A DNA stretch of 64,000 bases from Ignavibacteria bacterium (GCA_016709315.1 JADJMZ010000006.1:372001-436000); one strand, 5' to 3'; positions 33,946-43,663 are shown, numbered from the stretch's first letter. Numbers and translations: made by a program. The notes: a model not told the origin generated them from the sequence alone.

Positions 33946-35532
33946 TTATTTTGATTTTAAATGAAAAATAATCTCCGAATAAGCTCCTTTGTCTTTTTCG
34001 GTTCTGTTTAATACTGGTCGTTTATATTGATTTACTATTTGCATCTCAGCATTTTCAGCAATTGTCGGATAAATATTATATTTATCATTTGCTACTAAGA
34101 AAACATCGTAATCATCAATTAGAAATTTTTTGCAATTGTTCAAAACATCACTGATTCCCTGAATGTAACTCAGCTTTGCTTCTTTACTTTGTCCTTTGAA
34201 CAAGGGTCCGATTTCTAAATCATCTTTACGTTCAAACCCAAACAAATCGTAAGCATAAGCATGTTGTTCGTGATAATCTATTAATCCAACATAAGGTGGA
34301 GAAGAAAATATTCCATTAATTTTTTTCTTCTTTGCTAAATCAGCAAATGAGGTATTCTTCTTTTCTAATTCTTTGTAAATATCAATTGTTCTGCTGTCAC
34401 CAGTTAGGCAATATTGAAATGTTTGAGTTCTTAATTTATCAAATTGAGAAAGTCTTCTTACTGTATCTTTTGAATAAGATTCCCACCATTTGAGAATTGA
34501 AAATAAAGGTTTACAGATTTTTCCATGCTTCGAGCAATAATAAGTTGTGGTTATTGGCTCTAACAATGTCGCAAGGTCAGAATGTGTGGTTGCTCTGCAA
34601 CTACGAATTGTTCGACTAAGAATTAAGCTTATAATCTTTTTTGTGTCAGTATTTTTGATCTTTCTGATTTCATCAAATACGAATTGAATTTCTTCACGGA
34701 TGTGCTGGGAATACCACTTGTCAAGAAAACTATCTGCTTTTTCCTGACGAATATTTATTTTGTATTCTTTTAAAAGTCTATAGTAAATTGGTAAAAACTC
34801 TTTCTCTTTTTCATTACCATATTTATCTTCGTCAATTTCACCTTGTCGTAATTTGTATTTATAATCAGGAACAGGAAAATATTTGTTATTGAATTCAGAA
34901 AGTGCTTTTAAAAGTTTTGCTTCAAATTCCAATGTATGTGAATCAAATAAAAATTCTTTCAATGCTTTTGTAATCCGGTTTATCTCAGTTTGAACTTCAT
35001 TCAAATTATATTTTGTAACTTTGCAATTTCCTATCAATGAGTTGAAAGCTGAAACATCAATTCCTATTGCATGCATTCCAAGTTCATTGGCTTGTACCAA
35101 TGTTGTTCCACTTCCGGAAAAAGGATCGAGAATAATATCACCTTTTTTAAAGTAAGTTTCTTTTTTAAAAGTATCAGTGTGGCTATCAAGAAAATATTCT
35201 ACAAGCTGCGGAATAAATTTCCCTTTATATGGATGAAGTCTGTGAACATGCTTTGTAGTATCGGATTCAGTGTATTGATCAAATGATAAAGCCCAGTTTA
35301 GTTCTTTGCCAAGTTGCTCTTTCCAGGAATGTTCTCTGTTTCCATTCCTTGAATCATAATATTTTATCAACTCATCTTTAAGGATAAGTGTCTCTCCATT
35401 GTTGCTGATTTTTTTAATTAATCCATATTGAATAAGATAAGAAATGTTGGAGGTTGTTACAGTCTTTCCAAGATACTCCGTTGCCTGTTTACTGGCTTCT
35501 TTTACCGATAAAACTTCTTTTGTACCGTTCAT
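33946..35532 (-). CDS. DNA methyltransferase (N4-cytosine/N6-adenine), type II RM modification part
   Basis: 528 residues. N-terminal ~60 residues form a winged helix-like DNA-binding part (VKEASKQATEYLGKTVTTSN). The SAM motif I is DPFSGSGTTLVQANELGMHA at 136-155. The catalytic motif IV is SPPYVGLIDYHEQHAYAYD from residue 411, of the SPPY type often seen in N4-cytosine enzymes. The order motif I, long target-recognition part, then motif IV is alpha-like. The frame is intact while the restriction enzyme beside it is broken, so this is now likely an orphan modification enzyme. The recognition sequence cannot be read from the protein. Confidence 0.87.
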   Translation of the reverse strand: MNGTKEVLSVKEASKQATEYLGKTVTTSNISYLIQYGLIKKISNNGETLILKDELIKYYDSRNGNREHSWKEQLGKELNWALSFDQYTESDTTKHVHRLHPYKGKFIPQLVEYFLDSHTDTFKKETYFKKGDIILDPFSGSGTTLVQANELGMHAIGIDVSAFNSLIGNCKVTKYNLNEVQTEINRITKALKEFLFDSHTLEFEAKLLKALSEFNNKYFPVPDYKYKLRQGEIDEDKYGNEKEKEFLPIYYRLLKEYKINIRQEKADSFLDKWYSQHIREEIQFVFDEIRKIKNTDTKKIISLILSRTIRSCRATTHSDLATLLEPITTTYYCSKHGKICKPLFSILKWWESYSKDTVRRLSQFDKLRTQTFQYCLTGDSRTIDIYKELEKKNTSFADLAKKKKINGIFSSPPYVGLIDYHEQHAYAYDLFGFERKDDLEIGPLFKGQSKEAKLSYIQGISDVLNNCKKFLIDDYDVFLVANDKYNIYPTIAENAEMQIVNQYKRPVLNRTEKDKGAYSEIIFHLKSK

Positions 35533-35615
35533 TTTTATTAAATTAGCTGAAATAAATTTAAGTTTTTAAAGATATTAATTCTATACCGATTGTTATCTAT
35601 GAAAGGAAATTATAT

Positions 35616-37591
35616 TTACAACTCCGCAAACCCAATCTCCCTCAAATATTCAAATGTACAATCATAATAATCCGGATTTCTTGTAGGATCTTCTTTGCTT
35701 CCTTCTGGAATAACTATTGCCATTCCTTGTCTTGCTCTTGTCAAGAGTACTCTGTAAGCATTTTTTAAATATTTTTTTCTTTCATCTTTCTTAATGTTAT
35801 TCCATTTATCACCGACGAAGGAAAATGTTTTCCAATTATTTTTATCAAATCGAAAATCAGCATCCCAGGTAACACATGACCAGTCCAATTCTAAACCTTG
35901 TATGTGAAATTCAGTAGCAACATCTTCTAAATAGTAAGATGAACGAACATCTTCCTTTCCATCTAAAAACCAGTGAATTGGATTCATAGGAGACTTCACA
36001 TCAATTGCATGTGGTTTCAATCTTTGAGCTTGTGATGAAACTACAATTCCATATCGTTCACTTCCTCGAGCTTTTTCTTTTAACCATTTTTTGCCTTTAT
36101 CTAAATCTCTTGTAATTACTATTGGATATTTCTCTCTAACTAAATCAAGATTTCTTTTTGCTCCTTCAATATTAATATCTAATAGACATTTTACTAATTG
36201 TGATAAATGTTCTGCTCTGAAAGATCTCATCGAAACAGCTAAATGTAATTCATCTTTATAAATAACATCTTTTCTTTCATTGATTAAAGTTAAAGAATTA
36301 CCTGCTGTATATTCGCTATCAGTTAATCTGGATGAAATGTAAATTCTCCAATCTGGGAAAGATCGGTTTAGAGATTCTATCCATTCACTTATTCCTGCTT
36401 CTCCGGTGTGAATTTCTTGTCCACCTCCTACAAGACAAACTATAACAGCCCAATCCTTATGTCTGTCTAAGCATGAAATTAGAAATTCTGGCTCTGATTG
36501 AGAAAAGTCTGGAATGTTTTTCTTTCGTTTCATGAAGTTTGCAGTTTGCTGGAGATTCCATGCTCTTTGAGCTTCATCAAATATTGCAACATGGTCAAAA
36601 GGTGCAACTTTTAAATCTATTAAACATTCATCTCTGAAGTGATGAACATTTTGTATAAAAGTTTTAACTGAACTAAAGACTTCACCCTTTTTAATTTTAT
36701 TACCAATTTTCTTTTCTCTTTTAACTTTATCACGTGTTAATGCTTCTCTTAAAATATTTACCAAAGGACCATTTCCTGAAAGAAAAACACTCGTCGTTCC
36801 CAATTCTTTATCAAGATGCTTGTTTGCAATATCTAATCCAACAAGTGTTTTTCCACCACCCGGAACACCTGTGACAAAACAAATTATTTTTTCATTATTT
36901 GATTTTGCTTTATTAATTAATTCGGAAATTGTATTGCTTGTCTCTGCTAAATTAGTTGCTGAAGCATCGCTTCTAGAAATATCAGAAACAGAGTGGTTAT
37001 TAAAGAGTGCTATTGCTGCTTCTATAATTGTTGGAGTTGGTGAATATTTTCCCATTGCCCAGTTATCTGAAACAATTGATTTACCTACCGAAAAATAAGA
37101 ACATTTTCGATAACTTCTCTTAGTAATCTCGGATTTGTTTTTATTGGATATAAAAGATTATCATTGTGTGGAGTTCTTTCAATTATTGATTTAAAATCTT
37201 TAGCTTCAGTTGCAATTAGTATTGGTGCTAATAAATGTTTATGACTGGTTTCGTGAAAGTTTTTTAGATCAAGAGCATAATCCCATACTTGATCAATAGC
37301 ACTTAATAGAAATTCTTTTTCTCCGACTTTAAATTCTAAAACAAAAATTACATTTTTAATTATTAAAACAACATCAATCCTTCTTCCCATTCTGGGAATT
37401 GAATATTCGAAAAATAAAGAACCATCATAATTTATTATTGATTCTTTCAGAATTTCTATTTGTGATTCCCAAGCAATCGTTTGTGTTGTCAATAATGTAA
37501 ATTCACTATTGCGAGTCAGTTCGCCTATAATTTCATTTGTAGATGAATTTAGAAAGTTTGAAATCGAATTTGAGTAATAATATCTATTCAA
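35616..37591 (-). pseudogene. PD-(D/E)XK nuclease + DUF2075 helicase-like ATPase, split by a frameshift
   Basis: Two frames of one gene. 37085-37591 (168 aa, MNRYYYSNSISNFLNSST...) has SIPRMGRRIDVVLIIKNVIF then VLEFKVGEKEF, a PD-(D/E)XK-like core. 35616-37055 (479 aa) is DUF2075, with Walker A GVPGGGKTLVG, Walker B AIFDEAQRAWN and late motifs DVATEFHIQGLELDWSCVTW then YRVLLTRARQGMAI. Between them a third frame reads VGKSIVSDNWAMGKYSPTPT. The first frame stops after ENVLIFR at five T residues (complement, 37091-37095); six T would give ENVLIFSVGKSIVS and join the parts. Such nuclease-helicase proteins occur in defence islands. Confidence 0.82.
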
Positions 37592-37886
37592 AAAAATAAT
37601 GTATTAAATCAATTAATTAATAAGTTTCCAACATTGTTTATCCCAAATTACTTCTTTCAATCCAAACTTTCAAATAAGTATTCCCAATTTCTCTCAATAA
37701 AAACCAGCATACTCATAATCCGTGGGCTTTAATAATGTTTTACGCCTGGAAGTAAAAGGAAAATAAAATTACCATGGTTTAATCTCTCACAGATTTCACT
37801 GATTATCACAGATATGAATCCTAAAATACTAAAAAATTAACAAGAATACATCTGTGTAAATCTGTGTAATCAGTGAGAAAAACTCA
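37592..37886. other. Intergenic region with a CTGTGTAA hairpin
   Basis: No supported gene. It contains copy 4 of the CTGTGTAA hairpin at 37784-37879, whose arms are CTCTCACAGATTTCACTGAT and ATCTGTGTAATCAGTGAG, directly abutting the minisatellite. Confidence 0.65.
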
Positions 37887-38359
37887 TGTCACTTGTCATT
37901 AAACCACTGTCACTTGTCATTTAAGCCGTGTCACTTGTCATTTAAGCCGTGTCACTTGTCATTTAAGCCGTGTCACTTGTCATTAAACCCGTGTCACTTG
38001 TCATTAAACCAGTGTCACTTGTCATTAAACCGCTGTCACTTGTCATTAAACCGCTGTCACTTGTCATTAAACCGCTGTCACTTGTCATTAAACCGCTGTC
38101 ACTTGTCATTTAAGCCGTGTCACTTGTCATTTAAGCCGTGTCACTTGTCATTAAACCGGTGTCACTTGTCATTAAACCAGTGTCACTTGTCATTAAACCA
38201 GTGTCATTTGTCATTAAAACCGTGTCACTTGTCATCAAACCACTGTCACTTGTCATTAAACCGCTGTCACTTGTCATTAAACCAGTGTCACTTGTGATTA
38301 ATACGGTGTTTCTTGTCAATAAAACGGTGTTTCCTGTCAATAAACAAGTGTCACTTGTA
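37887..38359. repeat. 21-bp minisatellite, about 22 units
   Basis: The unit is a 21-bp block beginning TGTCACTTGTCATTAAAC and closing CG(C/T), with T/A and GCC/ACC variants. About 22.5 units fill 473 bp. Because 21 is a multiple of three, several frames stay open, but no start, ribosome site or protein logic supports a gene. The last three units are more diverged (TTTCTTGTCAATAAAACGG). Confidence 0.93.
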
Positions 38360-38718
38360 AAAATAATCAATTCAGGCATGATTTTGATGTAATCATCTGA
38401 AATCATTGATTTTCCTTAATTAATTAATTTAATTCTCATATTTATTATATATTTGCTCTGATTTATACGGGTTTTTACAAATTTCATTCAATCTTGTCCT
38501 TTTGGATAATATCTTGATGAATTGTATTTCAAGACTTAGTTATTATCTTTCACTTTCACAAGCCGGCAGTATGTACAAAAGGGAATTTAAGTGATAAACC
38601 TCAAAGTCTCTAAGACTCTAAGAATTTTGTTTTGAAAGTTATTTTAACTTTGAGTCTTTGAGACTTCGAGGTTATTTGTTTTCAGAGAGTTTGGAGGCCT
38701 GGGAATGAGGGGAAAATT
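38360..38718. other. Intergenic region containing a GACTCAAAG hairpin
   Basis: No supported gene. The hairpin 38597-38673 (arms AACCTCAAAGTCTCTAAGAC and GAGTCTTTGAGACTTCGAGGTT, written as GAGTCTTTGAGACTTCGAGG) is in the family of 28115-28230 and 55423-55530. Confidence 0.65.
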
Positions 38719-39822
38719 TCACTCTTCTGCCACAAACCCCTTCCATCCACCCATATACTTTATAAACGCATCACCCAGATCCGCATCGCGTAAGTGATTT
38801 ATTGTGTATGGCGGCATTTGAGGAATGAAGTTTTCATCTTTTGCTTTATTTGGCCAGTCGGGAATGCCTATCGCTGCTTTGCCTATTACTGCAAAATCTG
38901 ATCCGAGACTGAGTATTTTCTCGGCGTCTGTGCGTGACCAGATTTTGCCGGCTGTCATTACCGGAACTTCCGCAGGAACTCTCTCTCTGAAGTATTCTAT
39001 GATCGTCTTTTCTACGTCTGCATATTTATCCGGCTTCTTAAATACATCCCAGGGTGATACGTGAATGAAATCTGCACCGTCATCTGCAAGTATTCTGGCA
39101 AGCTCTAAGCTCTCGTCGAAATCAATTCCCTTAAATGATAATTTGTCTTCAGGTGAAAGTCTTACTCCTGTCATGAATGAAGAGGGAAGAAGTGATTTTA
39201 TCTTTTTTAAAATTGTTCTGACTAAGCGTATCCTGTTTTCAAAACTTCCGCCCCACTTATCCGTGCGGTGATTTGTGAATGTGCTGATGAACTGATGCAG
39301 GAGATATCCGTGAGCTCCGTGCAGTTCGACTCCGTCAAAGCCCGCTTCGTATGCCCGACGTGCTGCCGCAACAAATGCTTCCGTTGCTTTTTCTATGTCT
39401 TCTTCAGTTGCTTCGCGGACTTCTGTGCTGTCTTTTGAAAATGTCATCGTATGTGCGCTTGCGCTCCAGGGCTGTTTTCCTGTCAGAGATTCAGGACTTC
39501 TCGCGCCGCCGTGAAATATCTGAACTATCCCGAGACTTCCGTATTCGTGAATGCCTTTAGCAAGACGCGTTAATCCTTCAATGTGCTTATCGTCAAAGAT
39601 AGCGAGTTCGCCCCGCCAGCCCTGCCCGTCAGCAGTGACATGCGAAGCGCAGGTGAATATCATTCCGAATCCTTCCTTTGCTCTTCGGGTAAGAAATCTG
39701 AATTCGTCCTCTCCTAAGGTTCCGTCATCATTACTCTGAGTGTTCGTCATCGGAGCAAGAGCTATTCTGTTATTTGAAATTTTACCCGACCGGGTAAAAG
39801 TGTAAGGTGTGAAAAGATTCAT
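38719..39822 (-). CDS. NADH:flavin oxidoreductase, old yellow enzyme family
   Basis: 367 residues, TIM barrel. Motifs are IALAPMTNTQSNDDGTLGEDE at the N-terminus (FMN-binding), WRGELAIFDDKHIEGLTRLA, the family signature EAGFDGVELHGAHGYLLHQF (substrate His with nearby His/His pair), DKWGGSFENRIRLV and VMTAGKIWSRTDAEKILSLG with FAVIGKAAI at the phosphate-binding end. OYE enzymes reduce activated C=C bonds or nitro groups with NAD(P)H in the cytoplasm. It stands alone, with repeat-rich DNA on both sides. Substrate unknown. Confidence 0.9.
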   Translation of the reverse strand: MNLFTPYTFTRSGKISNNRIALAPMTNTQSNDDGTLGEDEFRFLTRRAKEGFGMIFTCASHVTADGQGWRGELAIFDDKHIEGLTRLAKGIHEYGSLGIVQIFHGGARSPESLTGKQPWSASAHTMTFSKDSTEVREATEEDIEKATEAFVAAARRAYEAGFDGVELHGAHGYLLHQFISTFTNHRTDKWGGSFENRIRLVRTILKKIKSLLPSSFMTGVRLSPEDKLSFKGIDFDESLELARILADDGADFIHVSPWDVFKKPDKYADVEKTIIEYFRERVPAEVPVMTAGKIWSRTDAEKILSLGSDFAVIGKAAIGIPDWPNKAKDENFIPQMPPYTINHLRDADLGDAFIKYMGGWKGFVAEE

Positions 39823-40344
39823 AAGTAATTTATTTGTTTAAGTAAATTAAGCTGAAGCTTTAAATAATTAAATGACAAAATAAAAATGGTTTATCTTTTC
39901 ACAAATCCTAAATTTTACAATTTTACATTTATTCATAATTATCATAATTTAATCCAAGTTTGTAAGAAAAGTCTTATGAAAGAAATTAAAAATTAAATGT
40001 AAAAATGAGATCTAATTATAAATTATTACATATCCGTCCAAAACATTGAAGGGAAATTTTGAGACAAACTTCTTCAATTGGTTTCCACCTCCTTATAATG
40101 CAGAGGTAATGATACGTGCAGTTGTATGACCTCCCCCTGCCCGCCTTCAGCGGGCTTCCCCCTCCTTTGCAAGGAGGGGGATTAAGGGGGTGGTCGCTAT
40201 GTTTTGAGTCAAAATCTTTAAGTGAGAAAGTTTGGCAGGGATTAAATTTTAAACCTTAGATATTATTGTTTTTAGATGCAAAATTAAAAAGTTATTTGCT
40301 CATTACAAAAACGTTTTGGACACCACTGATCAACAACAATTCTT
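39823..40344. other. Intergenic region containing MITE copy 2
   Basis: No supported gene. It contains the element at 40036-40321; the remaining ~230 bp are AT-rich. Confidence 0.7.
40036..40321. mobile_element. MITE-like element, copy 2 (~286 bp)
   Basis: Same ends as copy 1: GTCCAAAAC at 40036 and GTTTTGGAC at 40313-40321, same GC-rich core (40128-40195) and same orientation. Left part TTGAGACAAACTTCTTCAAT and TTTCCACCTCCTTATAATG are shared with copy 1. It ends 24 bp before the antitoxin remnant at 40345. Confidence 0.75.
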
Positions 40345-40559
40345 TCAGGAGCGTTTACCATATCTTTTTGATCTGGCAGATTCTACTTCTTCCGTGACTG
40401 TAAGTGCGGATATACCGGCTTTTTTAGATCTTATTTTATTGACCGTATCGAGGAATGGATTTGATGTTTTTTCTGAAATGGAAATCAGCCTTAACTCTGC
40501 AAGTTCAAGCAGAAGTTTTTTTGCTTTTGGATTCAGTATTTTTATTTAATTGATGACAT
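40345..40559 (-). pseudogene. VapB-like antitoxin with a frameshift near its start
   Basis: From the ATG at 40559 the frame reads MSSIK then a stop. In the next frame it continues KILNPKAKKLLLELAELRLI, SISEKTSNPFLDTVNKIRSK, then ALTVTEEVESARSKRYGKRS. This is a small antitoxin type (I-x-x-NPKAKKLL...E-V-E-x-x-R-x-x-R-Y). An extra A in an A-run near 40543-40548 would give MSSIKIKILNPKAKK. The usual partner RNase would follow on the minus strand, but there lies the MITE instead. Confidence 0.72.
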
Positions 40560-40654
40560 ATTAAAATATAAGATTTTTATGTAATATTAAAAAGTCCGAG
40601 TGTCAGGCATTTTCTGAAATTTCTTTATTAATATTCTAAGTGAATTTCGAGTGG

Positions 40655-40755
40655 ATGGTTAGTATTGCATTCCCAAGCTGCTCGCCTCGCGGAGCGGGGG
40701 GCTTGGGAATGAGTGGGTTGGAAAGTATTACACCGGGCTTGGGAATGAGGGGGAA
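40655..40755. repeat. CTTGGGAATGA repeat cluster
   Basis: GCATTCCCAAGC (40660s), GGCTTGGGAATGAGTGGG and GGGCTTGGGAATGAGGGGG are related and partly inverted. Others of this type are at 38697-38708 and 55563-55576. It closes on the stop of the cyclase gene at 40760. Confidence 0.6.
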
Positions 40756-40759
40756 CTGC

Positions 40760-43663
40760 CTAACTGCCTAAAACAAAATCAACAATTTCATCTTTACTCA
40801 TCTTTGTTACTTCACTAATTATCTTTTCAAAATTATCATTGCCAATAATTTCTCTGATCTTATTCCGGCGTTCTTCAGCAATTTTGAGATTATCAGCTGC
40901 GATCGGATTGTAAACTCCTTCAGTCAGATTTTTTACATTTAAAAAGTATCGGAGAGAAGTTTCATAGTCTTTAAGTTCAAAGTATGCAGATCCTAAAAAG
41001 TACAGATTAGCTGCAAGGAAATATTCATTTGCATTTTCTTTTCCGATACGAATTGATTCCTTATTAAAATCAATTGCTTCTTTATATTCTCCTTTAATTA
41101 TTAATATTTCACCCAGTGACATGAGCGCAACTATCAAACTGCTTTTATAAGAATATTCTCTCAATAAAGTCAGTGATTCATTATAATATCTGAAAGCGCT
41201 GTCATAATCTTTTAATCCTTTATAGATATTCCCAAGATTGATCAGGTTGATTGAAATTAAATATTTGTCGTTAAGTTCATACGAAATTGCGAGACTTTCT
41301 TCATTGTATAAAAGAGCTTTATCATAGTCCTGCCTTCTGTATTCATAAACTGAAAGACCGGAAAGTGTCATAGATACCTGATGAAAATTTTTTAATTTTC
41401 TGTACAGCTCCAGTGACTGTAATCTGTATTCAAGCGCAAGATCATTATTTCCTTCAGATACAGCAAAGTATGACATATTGAAAAAAGCATTTGCAAGTAT
41501 TGATTTATTGCCGGTCTCTTTTGCAAGCAAAAGGGCTTCATCGTAATATTTTTTTGTTTGATTTATTCTGGAAGGATTAACGTGAAAAACAACTCCAAGC
41601 ATAAGAAGACACTTTGAAATTCCTTCTTTATAATCTATTTTTCTGTATATAATGAGACTTTCCGATCCGAGTTTCTCTGCTTCGGTTAAAATACCTAAAT
41701 AATTAGACATAACACCTGCATTGTAAAGAACATTTGCTTTATGAATTTCATCAACATTTAAATTTGAATTCAGCAACTTTTTACATATCTGCAACCCTTC
41801 CATAAAGCTGCCTTTTAAATTCCAGTAATCTGTCAAATTATTTATCATTATGCAGGCAGCAGTCTGATCATTCTCCGCAGCCCACTGAAGTGCCGCTCTG
41901 AAATTATCCGCTTCGCTGTCAATTTGTTTTACCCACTGCTTCTGATCTATTCCGCTGACTTCCATTTCTTTCTGATCAGAAATTTTTAAGAAAAAATTTA
42001 AATGGTTTTTGAATACTTCATCTCCGGGATCAAGTTTTTCTTTTGCATATTGTTTCATCGTTTCAAGATAATTAAATCTAAGTTCTCCGTTCACTTCTGT
42101 CTTATTTATCAGAGATTTATCCAGCAGATTTGAATGTAAATCCATAATTTCAAAAATATCAGTTATTTCATCCCGGCAAATTTCTTCAGCAGCGTCCAGT
42201 GTCCAGCCGCCTGTAAATACAGAAAGCCGGCTGAATAATATTTTTTCTTTTTCATTGAGCAGATCATAACTCCAGTCAATCATTGCTTTGAGAGTCTGCT
42301 GTCTCGGCAGGGCAGTCCTTTTCCCTCCGGTCAGAAGTCTGAATCTGTCATCTAATTTTTCACAGATCTTTTCTAATGGAAGAATTTTTATCCTGGCTGC
42401 TGCAAGTTCGATCGCAAGCGGAATCCCGTCAAGCTGATAGCATACCTGAGCAAGCGCCGGAGCATTTTCGTTTGTAACTCTGAAATCAGTATTGACAGCA
42501 AGAGCTCTTTCTATGAATAATCTTACAGCTTCGTATTGTGAAAGTTCGAGCGGAGTATTTATATCTTTCGGTTCCGGATGAGCAAGCGATAAAACTTTAT
42601 GTATTACTTCACCTTCACATCTGAGCGCTTCTCTGCTTGTTGCAATAATTTTTAATTTCGGACAATTCCGAAGCAGCATTTCTGCTTTCTCTGCGCAAGC
42701 TCGTATTAAATGTTCGCAGTTGTCTAATATTAAAAGTAATTCCTTTTCTTTCAGATAATTAAGAAGTGTACTCTCAGTATCACCTTTTTGAGTTTGATCA
42801 CCCGGCTGTTCATTAATTCCCAGGGCTTCACAAATTTTAAGTAAAATTAATTCAGGATCAAACAAAGGAGCAAGTTCAACAATCCAGACTCCGTTCGCAA
42901 ATTCATCTATCACATCGGCAGCAATTTGTAATGAAAGTCTGGTCTTGCCTGTTCCGCCCGGACCTGACAAAGTCAGCAGTCTGGAAACTGCAAGTATTTT
43001 TTTTATTTCCGGAATTTCATATTCCCTTCCAATGAAATTTGTAAGCTGTCTGGGAAGATTGTTCGCTCTGGCGTCAAGTGTTTTAAGAGGAGGGAATTCA
43101 GAAGGTATTCCCGGTGAAAGAATCTGATATAATTTCACCGGCTGTATCAGATCTTTTAATCTTCTTTCTCCGAGATCACGGAAAGATATCTGACCAGCAC
43201 CATGCTCGATACGAATCTCCTGATTCGTATCGTTTTTATTTTTATTTACAACTTCATAAGCCTTATCTGAAATCAGTATCTGTCCGCCGTTAGCTGCTGA
43301 CATCACTCTTGATGACCGCGCAAGAGTTATATATCCCATGTAATCTGTCCCGTTCCATTCGGCATTTCCGATGTGAATGCCCATCCGGACTTTAATTACT
43401 GCGTCTTTCCATTCTTCAGAATTTAGTTTTATCTGAGCATCAACAGCAGCTTTTACAGCGTCTTCTGCATTCTGAAATGCACAGCAAAAGGCATCACCAA
43501 TTATTTTAAAAACAAATCCGTTATTGGATTCGACAGCTTCAGTTAAAATCGAATGATGTTTATCCAAAGCTTCAGGAAGTGTTTCAGGAAAATTCTGTGA
43601 AAGTTTAGTGCTTCCCTCGATGTCGGTGAATAAGAAAGTTACGGTGCCGGTTGGCTTGTCCAT
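40760..43663 (-). CDS. Class III adenylate/guanylate cyclase - NB-ARC ATPase - TPR protein (copy A)
   Basis: 967 residues. Residues 1-180 form a class III cyclase: TFLFTDIEGSTK with metal Asp14, and KIIGDAFCCAF with metal Asp57. Both are present, so catalysis is possible. Residues ~205-560 are an NB-ARC/STAND ATPase: NFIGREYEIPEI, Walker A GPGGTGKTRLSLQ at 234-241, Walker B region LLLILDNCEHLI, then LDGIPLAIELAAARI and a winged helix (MIDWSYDLLNEKEKILFSRL). The C-terminal third is TPR-like helical repeats. Such proteins would couple ligand or partner sensing to cyclic nucleotide output, in the cytoplasm. Its N-terminal ~180 residues are nearly identical to copy B in both protein and DNA. Confidence 0.9.
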   Translation of the reverse strand: MDKPTGTVTFLFTDIEGSTKLSQNFPETLPEALDKHHSILTEAVESNNGFVFKIIGDAFCCAFQNAEDAVKAAVDAQIKLNSEEWKDAVIKVRMGIHIGNAEWNGTDYMGYITLARSSRVMSAANGGQILISDKAYEVVNKNKNDTNQEIRIEHGAGQISFRDLGERRLKDLIQPVKLYQILSPGIPSEFPPLKTLDARANNLPRQLTNFIGREYEIPEIKKILAVSRLLTLSGPGGTGKTRLSLQIAADVIDEFANGVWIVELAPLFDPELILLKICEALGINEQPGDQTQKGDTESTLLNYLKEKELLLILDNCEHLIRACAEKAEMLLRNCPKLKIIATSREALRCEGEVIHKVLSLAHPEPKDINTPLELSQYEAVRLFIERALAVNTDFRVTNENAPALAQVCYQLDGIPLAIELAAARIKILPLEKICEKLDDRFRLLTGGKRTALPRQQTLKAMIDWSYDLLNEKEKILFSRLSVFTGGWTLDAAEEICRDEITDIFEIMDLHSNLLDKSLINKTEVNGELRFNYLETMKQYAKEKLDPGDEVFKNHLNFFLKISDQKEMEVSGIDQKQWVKQIDSEADNFRAALQWAAENDQTAACIMINNLTDYWNLKGSFMEGLQICKKLLNSNLNVDEIHKANVLYNAGVMSNYLGILTEAEKLGSESLIIYRKIDYKEGISKCLLMLGVVFHVNPSRINQTKKYYDEALLLAKETGNKSILANAFFNMSYFAVSEGNNDLALEYRLQSLELYRKLKNFHQVSMTLSGLSVYEYRRQDYDKALLYNEESLAISYELNDKYLISINLINLGNIYKGLKDYDSAFRYYNESLTLLREYSYKSSLIVALMSLGEILIIKGEYKEAIDFNKESIRIGKENANEYFLAANLYFLGSAYFELKDYETSLRYFLNVKNLTEGVYNPIAADNLKIAEERRNKIREIIGNDNFEKIISEVTKMSKDEIVDFVLGS

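Noticed and set aside
37887..38359. CRISPR array
   Set aside because: Units are contiguous with no unique spacers, and no cas genes are present.
37893..38406. Long open frames on both strands over the 21-bp minisatellite
   Set aside because: They are open only because the repeat period is a multiple of three; there is no domain, start signal or neighbour logic.
40316..40549. Plus-strand 77-residue frame
   Set aside because: The minus strand encodes a recognisable antitoxin over the same bases, so the plus frame is a shadow.
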